This document shows positions 48,968-57,595 of a DNA stretch of 64,000 bases, in pieces. Origin of the DNA: Nocardiopsis potens DSM 45234. Its GTDB lineage: Bacteria > Actinomycetota > Actinomycetes > Streptosporangiales > Streptosporangiaceae. The position numbers were made by a program, and so were the translations under genes. The stretch's first letter is position 1; every line of letters starts with the position of its first letter. The notes under the pieces were generated by a model, which did no database searches, was not told the origin of the DNA, and saw nothing but the letters and a program-made list of their open reading frames with translations. The stretch covers positions 1 to 64,000 of the forward strand of contig NZ_ANBB01000013.1 in assembly GCF_000341105.1 (NCBI RefSeq), given 5' to 3'.

Positions 48968-49318
48968 CTATCCGGCCTCGCGGTCCCCCATGCTGCCATG
49001 GCCGGGCGGCCGGTTCGAACCGGTTATCGCGTCCCCCGGGGCGAGGGACGTTCCGCCGGTGCCGCGGAGGAGGACCTTTCCGCTGCACACCGGGTCGAGG
49101 GAGGGGGCCTCGCGCCCGTACACGAGGATCCGCGCGACACGCAGGTCGACGGCGGCCTCCCGGCCGCGGACGCGGATGAAGCGGGCGCCCCGCGCGGTCC
49201 GCCGCAGGCAGCGCACCACCGCCTCGACGGCGCAGGGCCCGGCCCGCTCCACCTCGTGCACCAGGAGCTCGGCGCACTCCTCCAGTGGGGCTCCGGCCGG
49301 GCCCGGCGCAGAGGTCAC
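48968..49318 (-). CDS. Hypothetical protein coupled to the acetyltransferase gene
   Basis: A 116-residue frame whose GTG start at 49318 overlaps the acetyltransferase stop (GTGA). Its first 75 residues (CAELLVHEVERAGPCAVEAVVRCLRRTARGARFIRVRGREAAVDLRVARILVYGREAP) have strong G/C at third positions and look like a helix-strand protein domain. The last 40 residues are Gly/Ser-rich and less codon-biased, so the original stop may have been lost. I recognise no family. Coupled placement suggests it is made with the acetyltransferase. Confidence 0.42.
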   Translation of the reverse strand: MTSAPGPAGAPLEECAELLVHEVERAGPCAVEAVVRCLRRTARGARFIRVRGREAAVDLRVARILVYGREAPSLDPVCSGKVLLRGTGGTSLAPGDAITGSNRPPGHGSMGDREAG

Positions 49319-49965
49319 GGCCGGTACCGGCGGCCGAGTTCGGCGATCTCGTCGACGGTGCCCGACATCAGGGCCGCGGCGTGCTCGGTGACCGCCTCGA
49401 CGGGCCAGTCCCACCAGGCGGCGGCGGACATCCGCTCGGCGTCGGCCTCGGAGAAGCGGCGCCGGATCTCCTTGGCGGGGACCCCGCCGACCACGGTGTA
49501 GGGGGCGACGTCCCGGTTGACCAGGCTGCCGGTGGCGATGATCGCCCCGTCGCCGATCCGCACCCCGGGCATGACCGTCACGTCGCGGCCGATCCACACG
49601 TCGTTGCCGACCACGGTGTCGCCGCGGGAGGGGTTGTTGGCCAGGAACGCCTCCATGGTGGCCTCCCGCCACGCCCCCGGGAAGATCGTGAACGGGTAGG
49701 CGCTGGGCCCGCTGCTGACGTGCTCGCCGCCGAGCAGGAACCTGGTGCCGGCCGCGATCGAGCAGTACCGGCCGATGACCAGCCGCTCGGGGCCGTAGGC
49801 GTAGAGCATCCGGTCCTGCTCGAAGTCGCCCTCGTCCTCGGAGGCGTCGTAGTAGGTGTACTCGCCGACCTCCAGCAGCTCCGAGGTGACCGTGGGGCGG
49901 ATGAAGACGCAGCGGCGGTCGCCGCCGCCGAGCGGGTGCGGGTCGGTGGGGTCGGGGGTCTGCAC
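49315..49965 (-). CDS. CatB-related (xenobiotic) O-acetyltransferase
   Basis: A 216-residue left-handed beta-helix acetyltransferase. Hexapeptide-repeat features are LVIGRYCSIAAGTRFLLGGEHVSSGPSAYPFTIF (with the catalytic His in GGEHV), GDTVVGNDVWIGRDVTVMPGVRIGDGAIIATGSLVNRDVAPYTVVGGVPAKEIRRRF, the signature of the Vat/CatB/XAT group. Members acetylate chloramphenicol, streptogramin A or unknown hydroxyl compounds with acetyl-CoA; resistance cannot be assumed. Start is GTG at 49965. A terminator-like hairpin upstream separates it from the monooxygenase gene. It overlaps a hypothetical gene downstream. Confidence 0.88.
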   Translation of the reverse strand: MQTPDPTDPHPLGGGDRRCVFIRPTVTSELLEVGEYTYYDASEDEGDFEQDRMLYAYGPERLVIGRYCSIAAGTRFLLGGEHVSSGPSAYPFTIFPGAWREATMEAFLANNPSRGDTVVGNDVWIGRDVTVMPGVRIGDGAIIATGSLVNRDVAPYTVVGGVPAKEIRRRFSEADAERMSAAAWWDWPVEAVTEHAAALMSGTVDEIAELGRRYRP

Positions 49966-50014
49966 GCTTCCGGTGTCTCCTCGGGTCCTTTTCCCGGCGG
50001 CGGGCCGCGCCTCG

Positions 50015-50044
50015 CCTCCGGCGCCGGCCGCCCGGCGCCGGAGG
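50015..50044 (-). terminator. Terminator of the monooxygenase gene
   Basis: CCTCCGGCGCCGG (50015-50027) and CCGGCGCCGGAGG (50032-50044) form a perfect 13-bp stem with a four-base loop, 60 bases after the minus-strand stop at 50106. Confidence 0.7.
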
Positions 50045-50105
50045 AGTTTATCTCCCCTCCCGCCCCGCCGGACAGCGGGTTTCCGCGCCCGGCGGCGGGC
50101 CGGGC

Positions 50106-51317
50106 TCAGCCGCGGGCGGCGGCGTAGCGGTCCAGCGGGAACCCGGCGCCGGGCTCCGGAGCGGGGCCCAGGGGCACGCCGAGCCGGGCGGCGCCCCGCA
50201 CCCCGGCCAGCACGGCCCCCGCCGCCCACTCCCGCAGCCGGACCCCGGTCCGGCCCGTGCGCGGCGCGATGAAACCGGTCGAGCGGCGTCCCATGTCCTG
50301 GGCCTCCTCCGCGTGCGGGCGCACCGCCGCCTCGTAGGCCGGGAAGGCCCGGGCGTGGTCGCCGCCGGCCGCGTCCAGCTCCCCCGCCAGAGCGACCGCC
50401 CCGAGCAGGGCCATCACGCTGCCCTGCCCGGTCATCGGGTCCGGGCAGTAGGCCGCGTCACCGAGGAGGACCACCCGGCCGCGGCTCCAGGAGTCCATCC
50501 TGACCTGCAGGGACGGCGCGAAGTGCAGGTCGGTCCCGCGCATGTCGCGCAGCAGCCCGGGAACCTCCCACCCGTCGCCGGCGTAGACCCGCTCCAGGAA
50601 GCGCCTCCGCTCCTCCCCGCTCATCCCGCGCATGTCCAGCGGCCGGCGGCTGCGGATCAGGAAGAGGCCCTCAGCCTCGGCGTTGCCCGGGAAGGTGGTG
50701 ATCATGCAGCCCCGGTAGGGCCACACGTGGAACCGCATGGCGTCGCGCATGCCGAAGCGGTTGGGGACGGTGAAGATCGCGAGGTTGGTGCCGAGGAACC
50801 GGGTGTGGTCCGCGGTGCCCCCGCCGAACACCAGCCGGCGCACGGCGGAGTGCAGCCCGTCGGCGCCGACGACCAGGTCGAACCGGCGCGGCGCCCGCCC
50901 TTCGAACTCGACGTCCACCCCGCCCGGGTCCTGGTGCAGCGCGGCCACGGTGTCGTCGAAGAGGTACTCGGCGTCGTCGGCGGCCCGGTCGTACAGGATG
51001 CGGCCGAGCCGGTCGCGCCGGATCACCACCGCGTCCCTGCCGACCGGCGGGGCGGAGAAGCACCGGTCGCGCGGCCCCGCGACCAGTTCCGCGGACGGGG
51101 GTCCGCCGCCCTCGGCGCGCACCCGCTCCAGCACGCCCATCCGGTCCAGCACCCCCGTACCGGTGGAGGAGATCTCGATCCGGTACCCGGCGCCGCGCAG
51201 GCCGGGGGCGCGCTCCACGATCACCGGGGCGTATCCGCGGCGCGCCAGCCAGTACGCGAGCGCGGGCCCGGCCACCCCGCCCCCGGAGATGAGCACGGAC
51301 GGTCTCCCCTTCGGCAC
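50106..51317 (-). CDS. FAD-dependent monooxygenase (PHBH/UbiH fold)
   Basis: A 403-residue flavoprotein hydroxylase. FAD/NAD(P)H motifs are VLISGGGVAGPALAYWLARRGY (GXGXXG, about 7-28), LVVGADGLHSAVRRL (DG motif, near 155) and VVLLGDAAYCPDPMTGQGSVMAL (GD motif, near 285). The family, which includes tetracycline-modifying and aromatic-ring hydroxylases, inserts one oxygen using NAD(P)H. GAGGAGGAG precedes the GTG start at 51317. The neighbouring genes do not reveal a pathway. Substrate unknown; a role in polyketide tailoring or xenobiotic oxidation is possible. Confidence 0.88.
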   Translation of the reverse strand: MPKGRPSVLISGGGVAGPALAYWLARRGYAPVIVERAPGLRGAGYRIEISSTGTGVLDRMGVLERVRAEGGGPPSAELVAGPRDRCFSAPPVGRDAVVIRRDRLGRILYDRAADDAEYLFDDTVAALHQDPGGVDVEFEGRAPRRFDLVVGADGLHSAVRRLVFGGGTADHTRFLGTNLAIFTVPNRFGMRDAMRFHVWPYRGCMITTFPGNAEAEGLFLIRSRRPLDMRGMSGEERRRFLERVYAGDGWEVPGLLRDMRGTDLHFAPSLQVRMDSWSRGRVVLLGDAAYCPDPMTGQGSVMALLGAVALAGELDAAGGDHARAFPAYEAAVRPHAEEAQDMGRRSTGFIAPRTGRTGVRLREWAAGAVLAGVRGAARLGVPLGPAPEPGAGFPLDRYAAARG

Positions 51318-51466
51318 GGGCTCCTCCTCGGGTCGGGAACGCGCTGGACGCCCAGCCTGCCCGATGGGGCTGACGGCGCGCTGACAGCGGACGCCCGGGG
51401 AGCCGCCGCCCTCCGGCCCGCTCCCCGCCCGGGGCGGGCCGCTCCCCTCCCGGGGCGGCCCGGCGG

Positions 51467-52465
51467 TCACAGCGCCGGGTCGGACTCCCCGGTCAGGGCC
51501 GCGGCCATCTCGTCGGCCACGCGCAGCGCGGCGTAGTGGTTGGAGGCGCCCCAAACGTCGTAGTCGACGGCGTAGACCTGCTCGTCCCGGACCGCGCGCA
51601 GCTCCGACCAGACGCCGCCGCCGAAGGTCTCGGGGGCCTCGGGGTAGCCGCTGCCGGACATCACGAACAGCACGTCGGCGTCGGCGCGCTCCAGGTTCTC
51701 GTGGCTCTCGGAGATGAAGTCGCGGCCGGCGTCGGCCTCGGCGTGCCCCTCGGGTCGGGCCAGCCCGATGTCCTCGGCGATCCCCCCGGAGAAGGAGTCC
51801 GGGGTCTCGATCCGGACCTCCTGCGCGCTCTGCAGGCGCAGCAGGGAGACCTCCTGCTCCGCCGGGTCGCCGGCGGCCTCCTCGATGCGGGCGCGGGCCC
51901 CGGCCACCGCGTCGGTGTACTCCCGCTCGGCCCGCTCCGCCTCGTCCTGGCGGCCGAGGACCTCGCCGACCTCGGCGAGGTGGCCGCGCCAGGACTCGGT
52001 CCCGGTCCACTCCAGCAGCACGGTGGGGGCGATCGCCTCCAGCTCGGGGAGCATGCCGGCCTGGGCGCCGTTCTCGGTGTCCACGCCGATGATCAGGTCG
52101 GGCCGGACCGCGCCGACCTTCTCCAGGTCGACCTGGTCCTCGGCGGCGGAGGCGGAGACGATCTCCAGGTCGGCGCCGTCCGCGCCGGGCGGCAGGAACG
52201 GCGCCAGCCCGCCGTCGCCGCCGGGGTCCCCGGCCGTGCCGGCGACCTCCGCCCCCAGCCGCACCGCCGCCGCCAGGGTCGGCCGCCACAGCACCACGAC
52301 GCGCTGCGGGTCGGCGGGGACCTCGACCTCCCCGTTGGCGGCGGCGACGGTGCGCGTCCCGCCCTCGGCGCCCTGCGGGCCGGCGGCCCCGGACCCGCAT
52401 CCGGCCAGGGCGGTCAGGACGGCGGCGCCGGCGGCGAGCGCGGCGGCGGTACGGGGAAGGGGCAT
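51467..52465 (-). CDS. Iron-siderophore binding lipoprotein
   Basis: A 332-residue solute-binding protein of the FecB type. The signal peptide ends in a lipobox (VLTALAGC, Cys23), followed by a mature part with GEVEVPADPQRVVVLWRPTLAAAVRLG and DLEKVGAVRPDLIIGVDTENG. It differs clearly from the binding protein at 14.9-16.0 kb. An iron box lies about 45 bases upstream (52508-52521). The ATG at 52465 has GGGAG five bases away; a GTG at 52471 is the alternative. No permease or ATPase genes adjoin it. It should deliver a ferric siderophore or haem to a transporter encoded elsewhere. Confidence 0.88.
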   Translation of the reverse strand: MPLPRTAAALAAGAAVLTALAGCGSGAAGPQGAEGGTRTVAAANGEVEVPADPQRVVVLWRPTLAAAVRLGAEVAGTAGDPGGDGGLAPFLPPGADGADLEIVSASAAEDQVDLEKVGAVRPDLIIGVDTENGAQAGMLPELEAIAPTVLLEWTGTESWRGHLAEVGEVLGRQDEAERAEREYTDAVAGARARIEEAAGDPAEQEVSLLRLQSAQEVRIETPDSFSGGIAEDIGLARPEGHAEADAGRDFISESHENLERADADVLFVMSGSGYPEAPETFGGGVWSELRAVRDEQVYAVDYDVWGASNHYAALRVADEMAAALTGESDPAL

Positions 52466-52507
52466 CTGCACTCCCGTCGGGCCGGGGAACCGGGGACCCG
52501 GGTTCGG

Positions 52508-52521
52508 TTAGGCGAACCTTA
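52508..52521 (-). promoter_or_regulatory. Iron box
   Basis: TTAGGCGAACCTTA, within GGTTAGGCGAACCTTACC, keeps the TTAGG...ACCT pattern of the IdeR/DmdR consensus. It is placed in the promoter region of the siderophore-binding lipoprotein gene, implying iron repression. Confidence 0.65.
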
Positions 52522-52731
52522 CCTCGAACCGGGCGGCGCGGTCACGCACCGCCTCCCGCCCGACCGGGACACCCGCCCCACCGCGCACCGGAGCATGCGC
52601 AGACCCGCGCCCGGCCCGGCGGCGGGCCATGGCCTGCTCCCCGCCCCGGCGGGCGCGGTCCGCCCGGTCCCCTCGCCCGGTCGGCTTCCCCCCGCTCTCG
52701 CGCCCGCCGCGGGCATCCACCGCTCGACAAG

Positions 52732-52748
52732 ATACCCCCAGGGGGTAT
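52732..52748 (+). promoter_or_regulatory. CsoR-family operator
   Basis: ATACCCCCAGGGGGTAT is a perfect 8+1+8 palindrome of the G-tract type bound by CsoR/RcnR/FrmR (DUF156) repressors, which respond to Cu(I), Ni(II), formaldehyde or sulfur species. It lies 43 bases before the MFS gene start. No CsoR-family gene is in the window. Confidence 0.7.
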
Positions 52749-52791
52749 ACGGTCCCCTCAGTCGACCCCGAGCGGCAGGAAGGCCCCCACC

Positions 52792-54147
52792 ATGCGATTG
52801 TTCGCGATCCGCGACTACCGCCACCTGTTCAGCGCCCAGGTCATCGCGCTGTTCGGCACCGGCCTGGCGACGGTCGCCCTCGGGCTGCTCGCCTACGAGC
52901 TCGCCGGCCCCGCTGCCGGCGCGGTCCTCGGCACCGCGCTGACCATCAAGATGGTCATGTACGTCCTCATCGCGCCGCTGGCCGCCGCCTACGTCGACCG
53001 CCTGCCCAGACGGGCGTTCCTCACCCTGCTCGACGCGGTCCGCGCCGGGGTGGTGATCGCCCTGCCGTTCGTCACCGAGGTCTGGCACGTCTACGTCCTG
53101 ATCGGCGTCCTCCAGGCCGCATCGGCGGCGTTCACACCGACGTTCCAGGCGGTCATCCCCGACATCGTGACCAAGGAGAGCGACTACACCCGCGCACTGT
53201 CGGCCTCCCAGGTCGCCTACACCATGGAGAGCCTGCTCAGCCCGGTGCTCGCGGCGGTCGCGCTGACGTTCATGACCTTCGACCGGCTGTTCATCGGCAC
53301 CTCGATCGGGTTCGCCGCGTCCGCGCTGCTGGTGCTGTCGACCCGCATCCCCGACGCCCGCCCCAGCGCCCACACGAGCGCCCGGGACCGCATCGCATCG
53401 GGGATCGCGACCTTCGCCGCGACCCCGCGGCTGAGGGGCGTCATGGCGTTGAACCTGGTGGTCGCCGCGGCGGGGTCGATCGTGGTCGTCAATACCGTCA
53501 ACCACGTTCGCGACGGGCTCGGCGGCACGCAGGCCGACGTCGCCTGGATGCTCGCCTCCTCCGGCGGCGGGACGCTGCTGGTCGCGCTGGCCCTGCCGCG
53601 CGTGCTCGACCGGATCGCCGACCGCGCGGTGATGACGACCGGCGCCGGCGTCCTCGTCGCCGGGGTGACCGCGGCGGTCGCGATGACCGCGACCGGCCTC
53701 GCCTCCTGGGCGGTCACCGCCGCCGTGTGGGTGGTCATCGGCGCCGGCATGGCACTGATCATCACCCCGACCGGGCGGGTGATCCGGGCCTCGGTCCCCG
53801 CGAACGCGCTCCCCGGGGCCTTCGCCGCCCAGTTCTCCCTGTCGCACCTGGCATGGCTGGTCACCTACCCGATCGCCGGGTGGATCGGCACGGGCACCGG
53901 GTTCACCCTCGCGTGGTCGATCCTCGCCGCCCTCACCGTCACCGGGGCCGCGGCCGCACCGGCGCTGTGGCCGCGCGAGCGCGAGGCCGGAGCCGTCCGG
54001 CCGCAGGCCCCCGCCGAGGCGGCCGGAGCGGACGGGAAGGCCGGGGAGACCGGGGAACCCGGGGCGCTCGCTCTGCGCGGCGACGAGGCGCAGACCGCGG
54101 AAGGCACTCTCGCGGCCGGCCAGTGCGCCTGCACCCGCACCGTCTGA
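52792..54147 (+). CDS. MFS exporter under a CsoR-type operator
   Basis: A 451-residue major facilitator with about 12 helices and the DHA3-like layout of EntS and NreB relatives (FAIRDYRHLFSAQVIALFGTGLATVALGLLAYELAG...PLAAAYVDRLPRRAFLTLLDAVRAG). A disordered cytoplasmic tail of about 60 residues ends QCACTRTV, with a Cys-X-Cys near the last residues. NreB-type members export nickel and carry metal-binding tails, and the CsoR-type palindrome upstream fits metal or thiol stress control. EntS-like siderophore export is the alternative, given the iron-boxed neighbour. The exporter call is firm, the substrate open. Confidence 0.8.
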   Translation: MRLFAIRDYRHLFSAQVIALFGTGLATVALGLLAYELAGPAAGAVLGTALTIKMVMYVLIAPLAAAYVDRLPRRAFLTLLDAVRAGVVIALPFVTEVWHVYVLIGVLQAASAAFTPTFQAVIPDIVTKESDYTRALSASQVAYTMESLLSPVLAAVALTFMTFDRLFIGTSIGFAASALLVLSTRIPDARPSAHTSARDRIASGIATFAATPRLRGVMALNLVVAAAGSIVVVNTVNHVRDGLGGTQADVAWMLASSGGGTLLVALALPRVLDRIADRAVMTTGAGVLVAGVTAAVAMTATGLASWAVTAAVWVVIGAGMALIITPTGRVIRASVPANALPGAFAAQFSLSHLAWLVTYPIAGWIGTGTGFTLAWSILAALTVTGAAAAPALWPREREAGAVRPQAPAEAAGADGKAGETGEPGALALRGDEAQTAEGTLAAGQCACTRTV

Positions 54148-54364
54148 CCCCTCGGGCGGGGCCGCGCGGCCGTCTCCATGAGCGATCGGCGGCGGACGCC
54201 GGCCCCGCCCGGGGCACATGCCGAAGCCGCCGAGCAGGTCGCCGCGCCGCCCCTCGGACACCACGCACATGCCGCTGCCCCTGCCCGCGTCCCTCGACCC
54301 GGGCAGGCGGTGACTCGCCGACGCCCGAAGGGGCCGCCGCCCCGGACCGCCGCCCGCCGGCCGC

Positions 54365-55207
54365 TCAGCGGAACAGCGCGGCGTTCTCCCGGGCCCACTC
54401 GGCGAAGGACCGCGGCGGCGCCCCGGTCAGCTCGCGCACCCCGGCGGTGACCGCGGCCGCGTCCGGGCGCGTCTCCGCCGCGGCCAGCAGCGCCTCGACC
54501 AGGGCCGGCGGCCGCCCGTCGGCGAGCATCCGCTCCCGCGCCTCCCGCACCGGGACCGCCTCGAAGCGCAGCGGCCGGCCGACCGCCTCCCCGATGGCGC
54601 GGACCTGGTCGGCCCTGCTCAGCACCTGCGGACCGGTCAGCACGCACCCGGCCCCCCGGTGCCCCTCCCCGGTCAGCGCGCGCACCGCCGCGGCCGCGAC
54701 GTCGCCCTCGTGCACCACCGCCGCCGGGGCGATGTCGGGGCCGCGGACCACCCCCGAGGCCCTGATCTGGCCCGCCCACCCCCGCGCGTTGGAGGCCAGC
54801 GTCTCCGAGCGCAGCACGGTCCACTCCGGTACGGCCGCCTCGACCAGCCGCTCCATGCCGGCGTGCAGCCCGGTGATCGGGTCGCTCTGCCGCTCGGCGC
54901 CCCGGTCCACCTCGGAGGAGGAGAGGTAGACGACCCGGCGGGCACGGCGCGCGACGGCCTCCAGCACCGCGGGGGCGCCCGCGGTGTCGAGGAAGGGCCA
55001 GATCAGGAAGACCGCGCCGACGCCCTCCAGCGCCGCGTCCAGGGTCTCCGGGGCGGCCAGGTCTCCGGCCGCGGCCTCGGCGCCCTCCGGCAGGGCCGCC
55101 GCGGGGTCGCGGACCAGGGCCCGCACCGAGGCCCCCTCGGCCAGGAGGCCGGCGGCGACCCGCCGCCCGACGCTGCCGGTCGCACCGGTCACGAGAATGT
55201 CGCTCAT
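54365..55207 (-). CDS. NmrA-like NAD(P)-binding protein
   Basis: A 280-residue atypical SDR. The cofactor motif ILVTGATGSVGRRVAAGLLAEGASVRALVRDP (residues 4-35) has the Arg after strand 2 that favours NADPH. Later segments VFLIWPFLDTAG and VVYLSSSEVDRG and a C-terminal RERMLADGRPPALVEALL match the NmrA/TMR family, which includes quinone reductases and redox sensors without enzymatic activity. There is no YXXXK pair. It lies 78 bases after the MocR regulator on the same strand, which could regulate it. Function is uncertain. Confidence 0.85.
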   Translation of the reverse strand: MSDILVTGATGSVGRRVAAGLLAEGASVRALVRDPAAALPEGAEAAAGDLAAPETLDAALEGVGAVFLIWPFLDTAGAPAVLEAVARRARRVVYLSSSEVDRGAERQSDPITGLHAGMERLVEAAVPEWTVLRSETLASNARGWAGQIRASGVVRGPDIAPAAVVHEGDVAAAAVRALTGEGHRGAGCVLTGPQVLSRADQVRAIGEAVGRPLRFEAVPVREARERMLADGRPPALVEALLAAAETRPDAAAVTAGVRELTGAPPRSFAEWARENAALFR

Positions 55208-55284
55208 GCGGACACCAGCCCCTCCCGCCCCGCGGGTATTCCCGCGCCCCGAAGGAACCCGGAGGACGGCGGGCCGGAGCCGGG

Positions 55285-56622
55285 TCAGTCCGGGACGGCC
55301 GCCTCCGGGCCGGCGCGGGCCAAGTGAGCGAGCGCGTCCAGGGCCGCGGCCAGCTCCGCCTCCTCCGGCGCCACCAGGGCCAGGCGGACCGCCGGCGGCG
55401 CCCCGCCCCGCACCGCGGTGAACGCCGAGGCCGGGCTGACCGCGATGCCCAGCCGGGCGGCCGCGGCGGTGAACGCCTCCCCGCGCCACGGCTCGGGCAG
55501 CCGCCACCAGCAGTGGAACGCCCCCGGGTCGGCGGTGACGTCGAAACCCGCGAGCCGCTCCGCCGCGATCGCCTGCCGGCGCGCCGCCGCCTCCCGCCGG
55601 GCCCGCTCCAGCCCGCCGACGACGCCGTCCGCGATGAGCTCGGCGGCCGCCTCCTGGGCGAACCCGGTGGCCGCCCACGCGCCGGAGCGCAGCGCCGCGG
55701 CGACCCGCCCGCGCAGCGCCGGCGGCGCGCAGGCGATGCCGATGGTCAGCCCGGGGCCGACCCGCTTGGACAGGCTGTCGACCAGCACCACGCGCCCGGG
55801 CGCCCGCGCCGCCAGCGGCTCCGGCCCCGGCTTGAGGAACGCATAGATCGCGTCCTCCACCGCGGGCAGGCCCAGCTCCTCCAGGACCGCGGCGACCCGG
55901 GCCCGCCGCCCCGGCGGCATGGTGGCGCCGAGCGGGTTGTGCAGGGTCGGCTGCAGGTAGACGGCGTCCAGCGGGGCCGACCGGTGCGCGCGGCGGAGCG
56001 CCTCGGGGTCCATCCCCTCCCCGTCCACCGCCACCGGGACCAGCACCGCGCCCAGCCGGGCCGCGATGCCCTTCGCCACCGGGTAGGTCAGGCTCTCCAC
56101 GGCGACCCGCCCGCCCGCCGGGACCAGGGCCGACAGCGCCGCCGCGATGGCCTGGCGCCCGTTCCCGGCGAACAGCACCCCCTCCGGGTCGGGCGCCCAC
56201 CCGCCCCGGGCCACCGCACCGGCCGCCGCCGCGCGCAGCGCCGGGCCGCCCGCCGCCCCCACCGGGCCCAGCGCCGCCTCCAGCGCGCCGCGGCGCAGCA
56301 CCCGGCCCACCGCCGCGGCGATCCGCTCGCCCCACTCCCCCGGCGGCAGGTGGTTGAGCTCCAGGTCGACCAGGGCCCCGCCCGGCTCGGCCAGCGGCGG
56401 GTCGGCCGGCGGGCGCCCGACGCGCACATAGGTGCCCCGCCCCACCTCCCCGGTGACCAGGCCGCGCCGGGCCAGCTCCCGGTAGACGCGGGCCGCCGTG
56501 GAGGGGGCGATGCCCCGCTCCCGCGCGAACCGGCGCTGCGGCGGGAGCCGGCGGCCGGGCCGGATCCGCCCCGCCGCGATGTCGGCCGCCACACCGTCGG
56601 CGATCGCCCGGTAGTCCTCCAT
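55285..56622 (-). CDS. MocR/GntR-type regulator with aminotransferase domain
   Basis: A 445-residue MocR protein: an N-terminal GntR winged helix (YRAIADGVAADIAAGRIRPGRRLPPQRRFARERGIAPSTAARVYRELARRGLVTGEVGRGTYV, about 3-66) and a fold-type I aminotransferase domain with the PLP lysine in VDSLSKRVGPGLTIG. Such proteins use PLP or an aldimine as effector rather than catalysing. I chose the ATG at 56622 behind GGAGGGG. The upstream ATG at 56661 falls inside the operator and is unlikely. It faces a hydrolase-SDR pair across repeated TTGCACCGA sites, so it likely controls both sides. Confidence 0.87.
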   Translation of the reverse strand: MEDYRAIADGVAADIAAGRIRPGRRLPPQRRFARERGIAPSTAARVYRELARRGLVTGEVGRGTYVRVGRPPADPPLAEPGGALVDLELNHLPPGEWGERIAAAVGRVLRRGALEAALGPVGAAGGPALRAAAAGAVARGGWAPDPEGVLFAGNGRQAIAAALSALVPAGGRVAVESLTYPVAKGIAARLGAVLVPVAVDGEGMDPEALRRAHRSAPLDAVYLQPTLHNPLGATMPPGRRARVAAVLEELGLPAVEDAIYAFLKPGPEPLAARAPGRVVLVDSLSKRVGPGLTIGIACAPPALRGRVAAALRSGAWAATGFAQEAAAELIADGVVGGLERARREAAARRQAIAAERLAGFDVTADPGAFHCWWRLPEPWRGEAFTAAAARLGIAVSPASAFTAVRGGAPPAVRLALVAPEEAELAAALDALAHLARAGPEAAVPD

Positions 56623-56659
56623 GCGCCCCTCCGCCGGCTCCGTCTCGGCGCGATCTCGC

Positions 56660-56694
56660 ATTGCACCGAGTGCAATCCAGACTATTGCACCGAG
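56660..56694. promoter_or_regulatory. MocR operator: direct and inverted TTGCAC repeats
   Basis: ATTGCACCGAG occurs twice in direct orientation (56660-56670 and 56684-56694), 24 bases apart. The first copy is also half of the palindrome TTGCAC-CGA-GTGCAA (56661-56675). MocR regulators typically bind a mix of direct and inverted repeats in their divergent regions. Confidence 0.7.
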
Positions 56695-56749
56695 GATTCG
56701 GGGGCGCCTAGCGTCGCCCCGTACCCGCCGCCCTCCGAGAGGAGCCCCC

Positions 56750-57595
56750 ATGCCCACCGCGTCCCTGCGCGGAATCACCCTCGCCTACGACGACGCCGGC
56801 CCCCGGCGCACGGCCGCCCCGCCGGTGCTGCTCGTGCACGGCCACCCCTTCGACCGCACCATGTGGCGCCCCCAGACCGAGCGGCTGGCCGCCGCCGGGC
56901 ACCGGGTGATCGTCCCCGACCTGCGCGGCTACGGGGAGAGCACGGTGCGCGGCGGCACCTGCCCGCTGTCGGAGTTCGCCCGCGACGCCGCCGCCCTGCT
57001 GGACCTGCTCGGCCTCCCCGGCGCCGTGGTCGGCGGCCTGTCCATGGGCGGCCAGATCGCCATGGAGTTCCACCGCCTCTTCCCCGAGCGGGTGCGCGGC
57101 CTGCTCCTGGCCGCCGCCTCCGCCCCGCCGGAGACCCCCGAAGGGCGCGCCCGCCGGGCCGCCATGGCCGACCGGCTGCTCGCCGAGGGCATGGCCGGCT
57201 ACGCCCGCGAGGTCCTCGACTCGATGGTCGGCGCCCGCACCCGCGCCGAGCGCCCCCGCGTCGCCGAGCACGTGCTGAACATGATGCTGGCCGCCCCGCC
57301 CGAAGGGGCCGCCGCGGCGCTGCGCGGCCGGGCGCTGCGCCCGGACCCCCGGCCCTCGCTACGCAGGGCCGCGGTCCCCGTCCTGGCCGTCGCCGGAACC
57401 GAGGACCCCTTCACACCGCTCGCCGACGCCCGGCTCATCCGCGACCTGGTACCCGGCGCCCGCCTGGCCGCCGTCCCGGGCGCCGCCCACCTGCCCAACC
57501 TGGAGCGCCCGGAGGACTTCGATCCGCACCTGGAGGCGCTGATCGGGGAGGCGGCCGCCCACCGCACCGCACCGGACGGGACAATCGCCCCATGA
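56750..57595 (+). CDS. Alpha/beta hydrolase
   Basis: A 281-residue alpha/beta hydrolase. The oxyanion segment is VLLVHGHPFDRTMW, the nucleophile elbow GGLSMGGQIAMEF (Ser near 103), the acid Asp in AVAGTEDPFTPLADA, and the His in PGAAHLPNLERPEDF. It is close in layout to 3-oxoadipate enol-lactonases and other small esterases. GAGAGGAG precedes the ATG at 56750. It forms a coupled pair with the SDR gene (ATGA overlap), and both face the MocR gene. The substrate is unknown. Confidence 0.88.
   Translation: MPTASLRGITLAYDDAGPRRTAAPPVLLVHGHPFDRTMWRPQTERLAAAGHRVIVPDLRGYGESTVRGGTCPLSEFARDAAALLDLLGLPGAVVGGLSMGGQIAMEFHRLFPERVRGLLLAAASAPPETPEGRARRAAMADRLLAEGMAGYAREVLDSMVGARTRAERPRVAEHVLNMMLAAPPEGAAAALRGRALRPDPRPSLRRAAVPVLAVAGTEDPFTPLADARLIRDLVPGARLAAVPGAAHLPNLERPEDFDPHLEALIGEAAAHRTAPDGTIAP

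Noticed and set aside
49010-49023. Palindrome CCGGTTCGAACCGG resembling a tRNA T-loop
   Set aside because: It is a simple palindrome without other tRNA arms, inside a probable reading frame.
51467-54147. Siderophore biosynthesis cluster
   Set aside because: A binding protein and an exporter are present, but there are no NRPS, IucA/IucC-type or decarboxylase genes.
54178-54450. Short plus-strand frame after the MFS gene
   Set aside because: Arg/Pro/Ala-rich, no ribosome site, and it runs into the converging NmrA-like gene.
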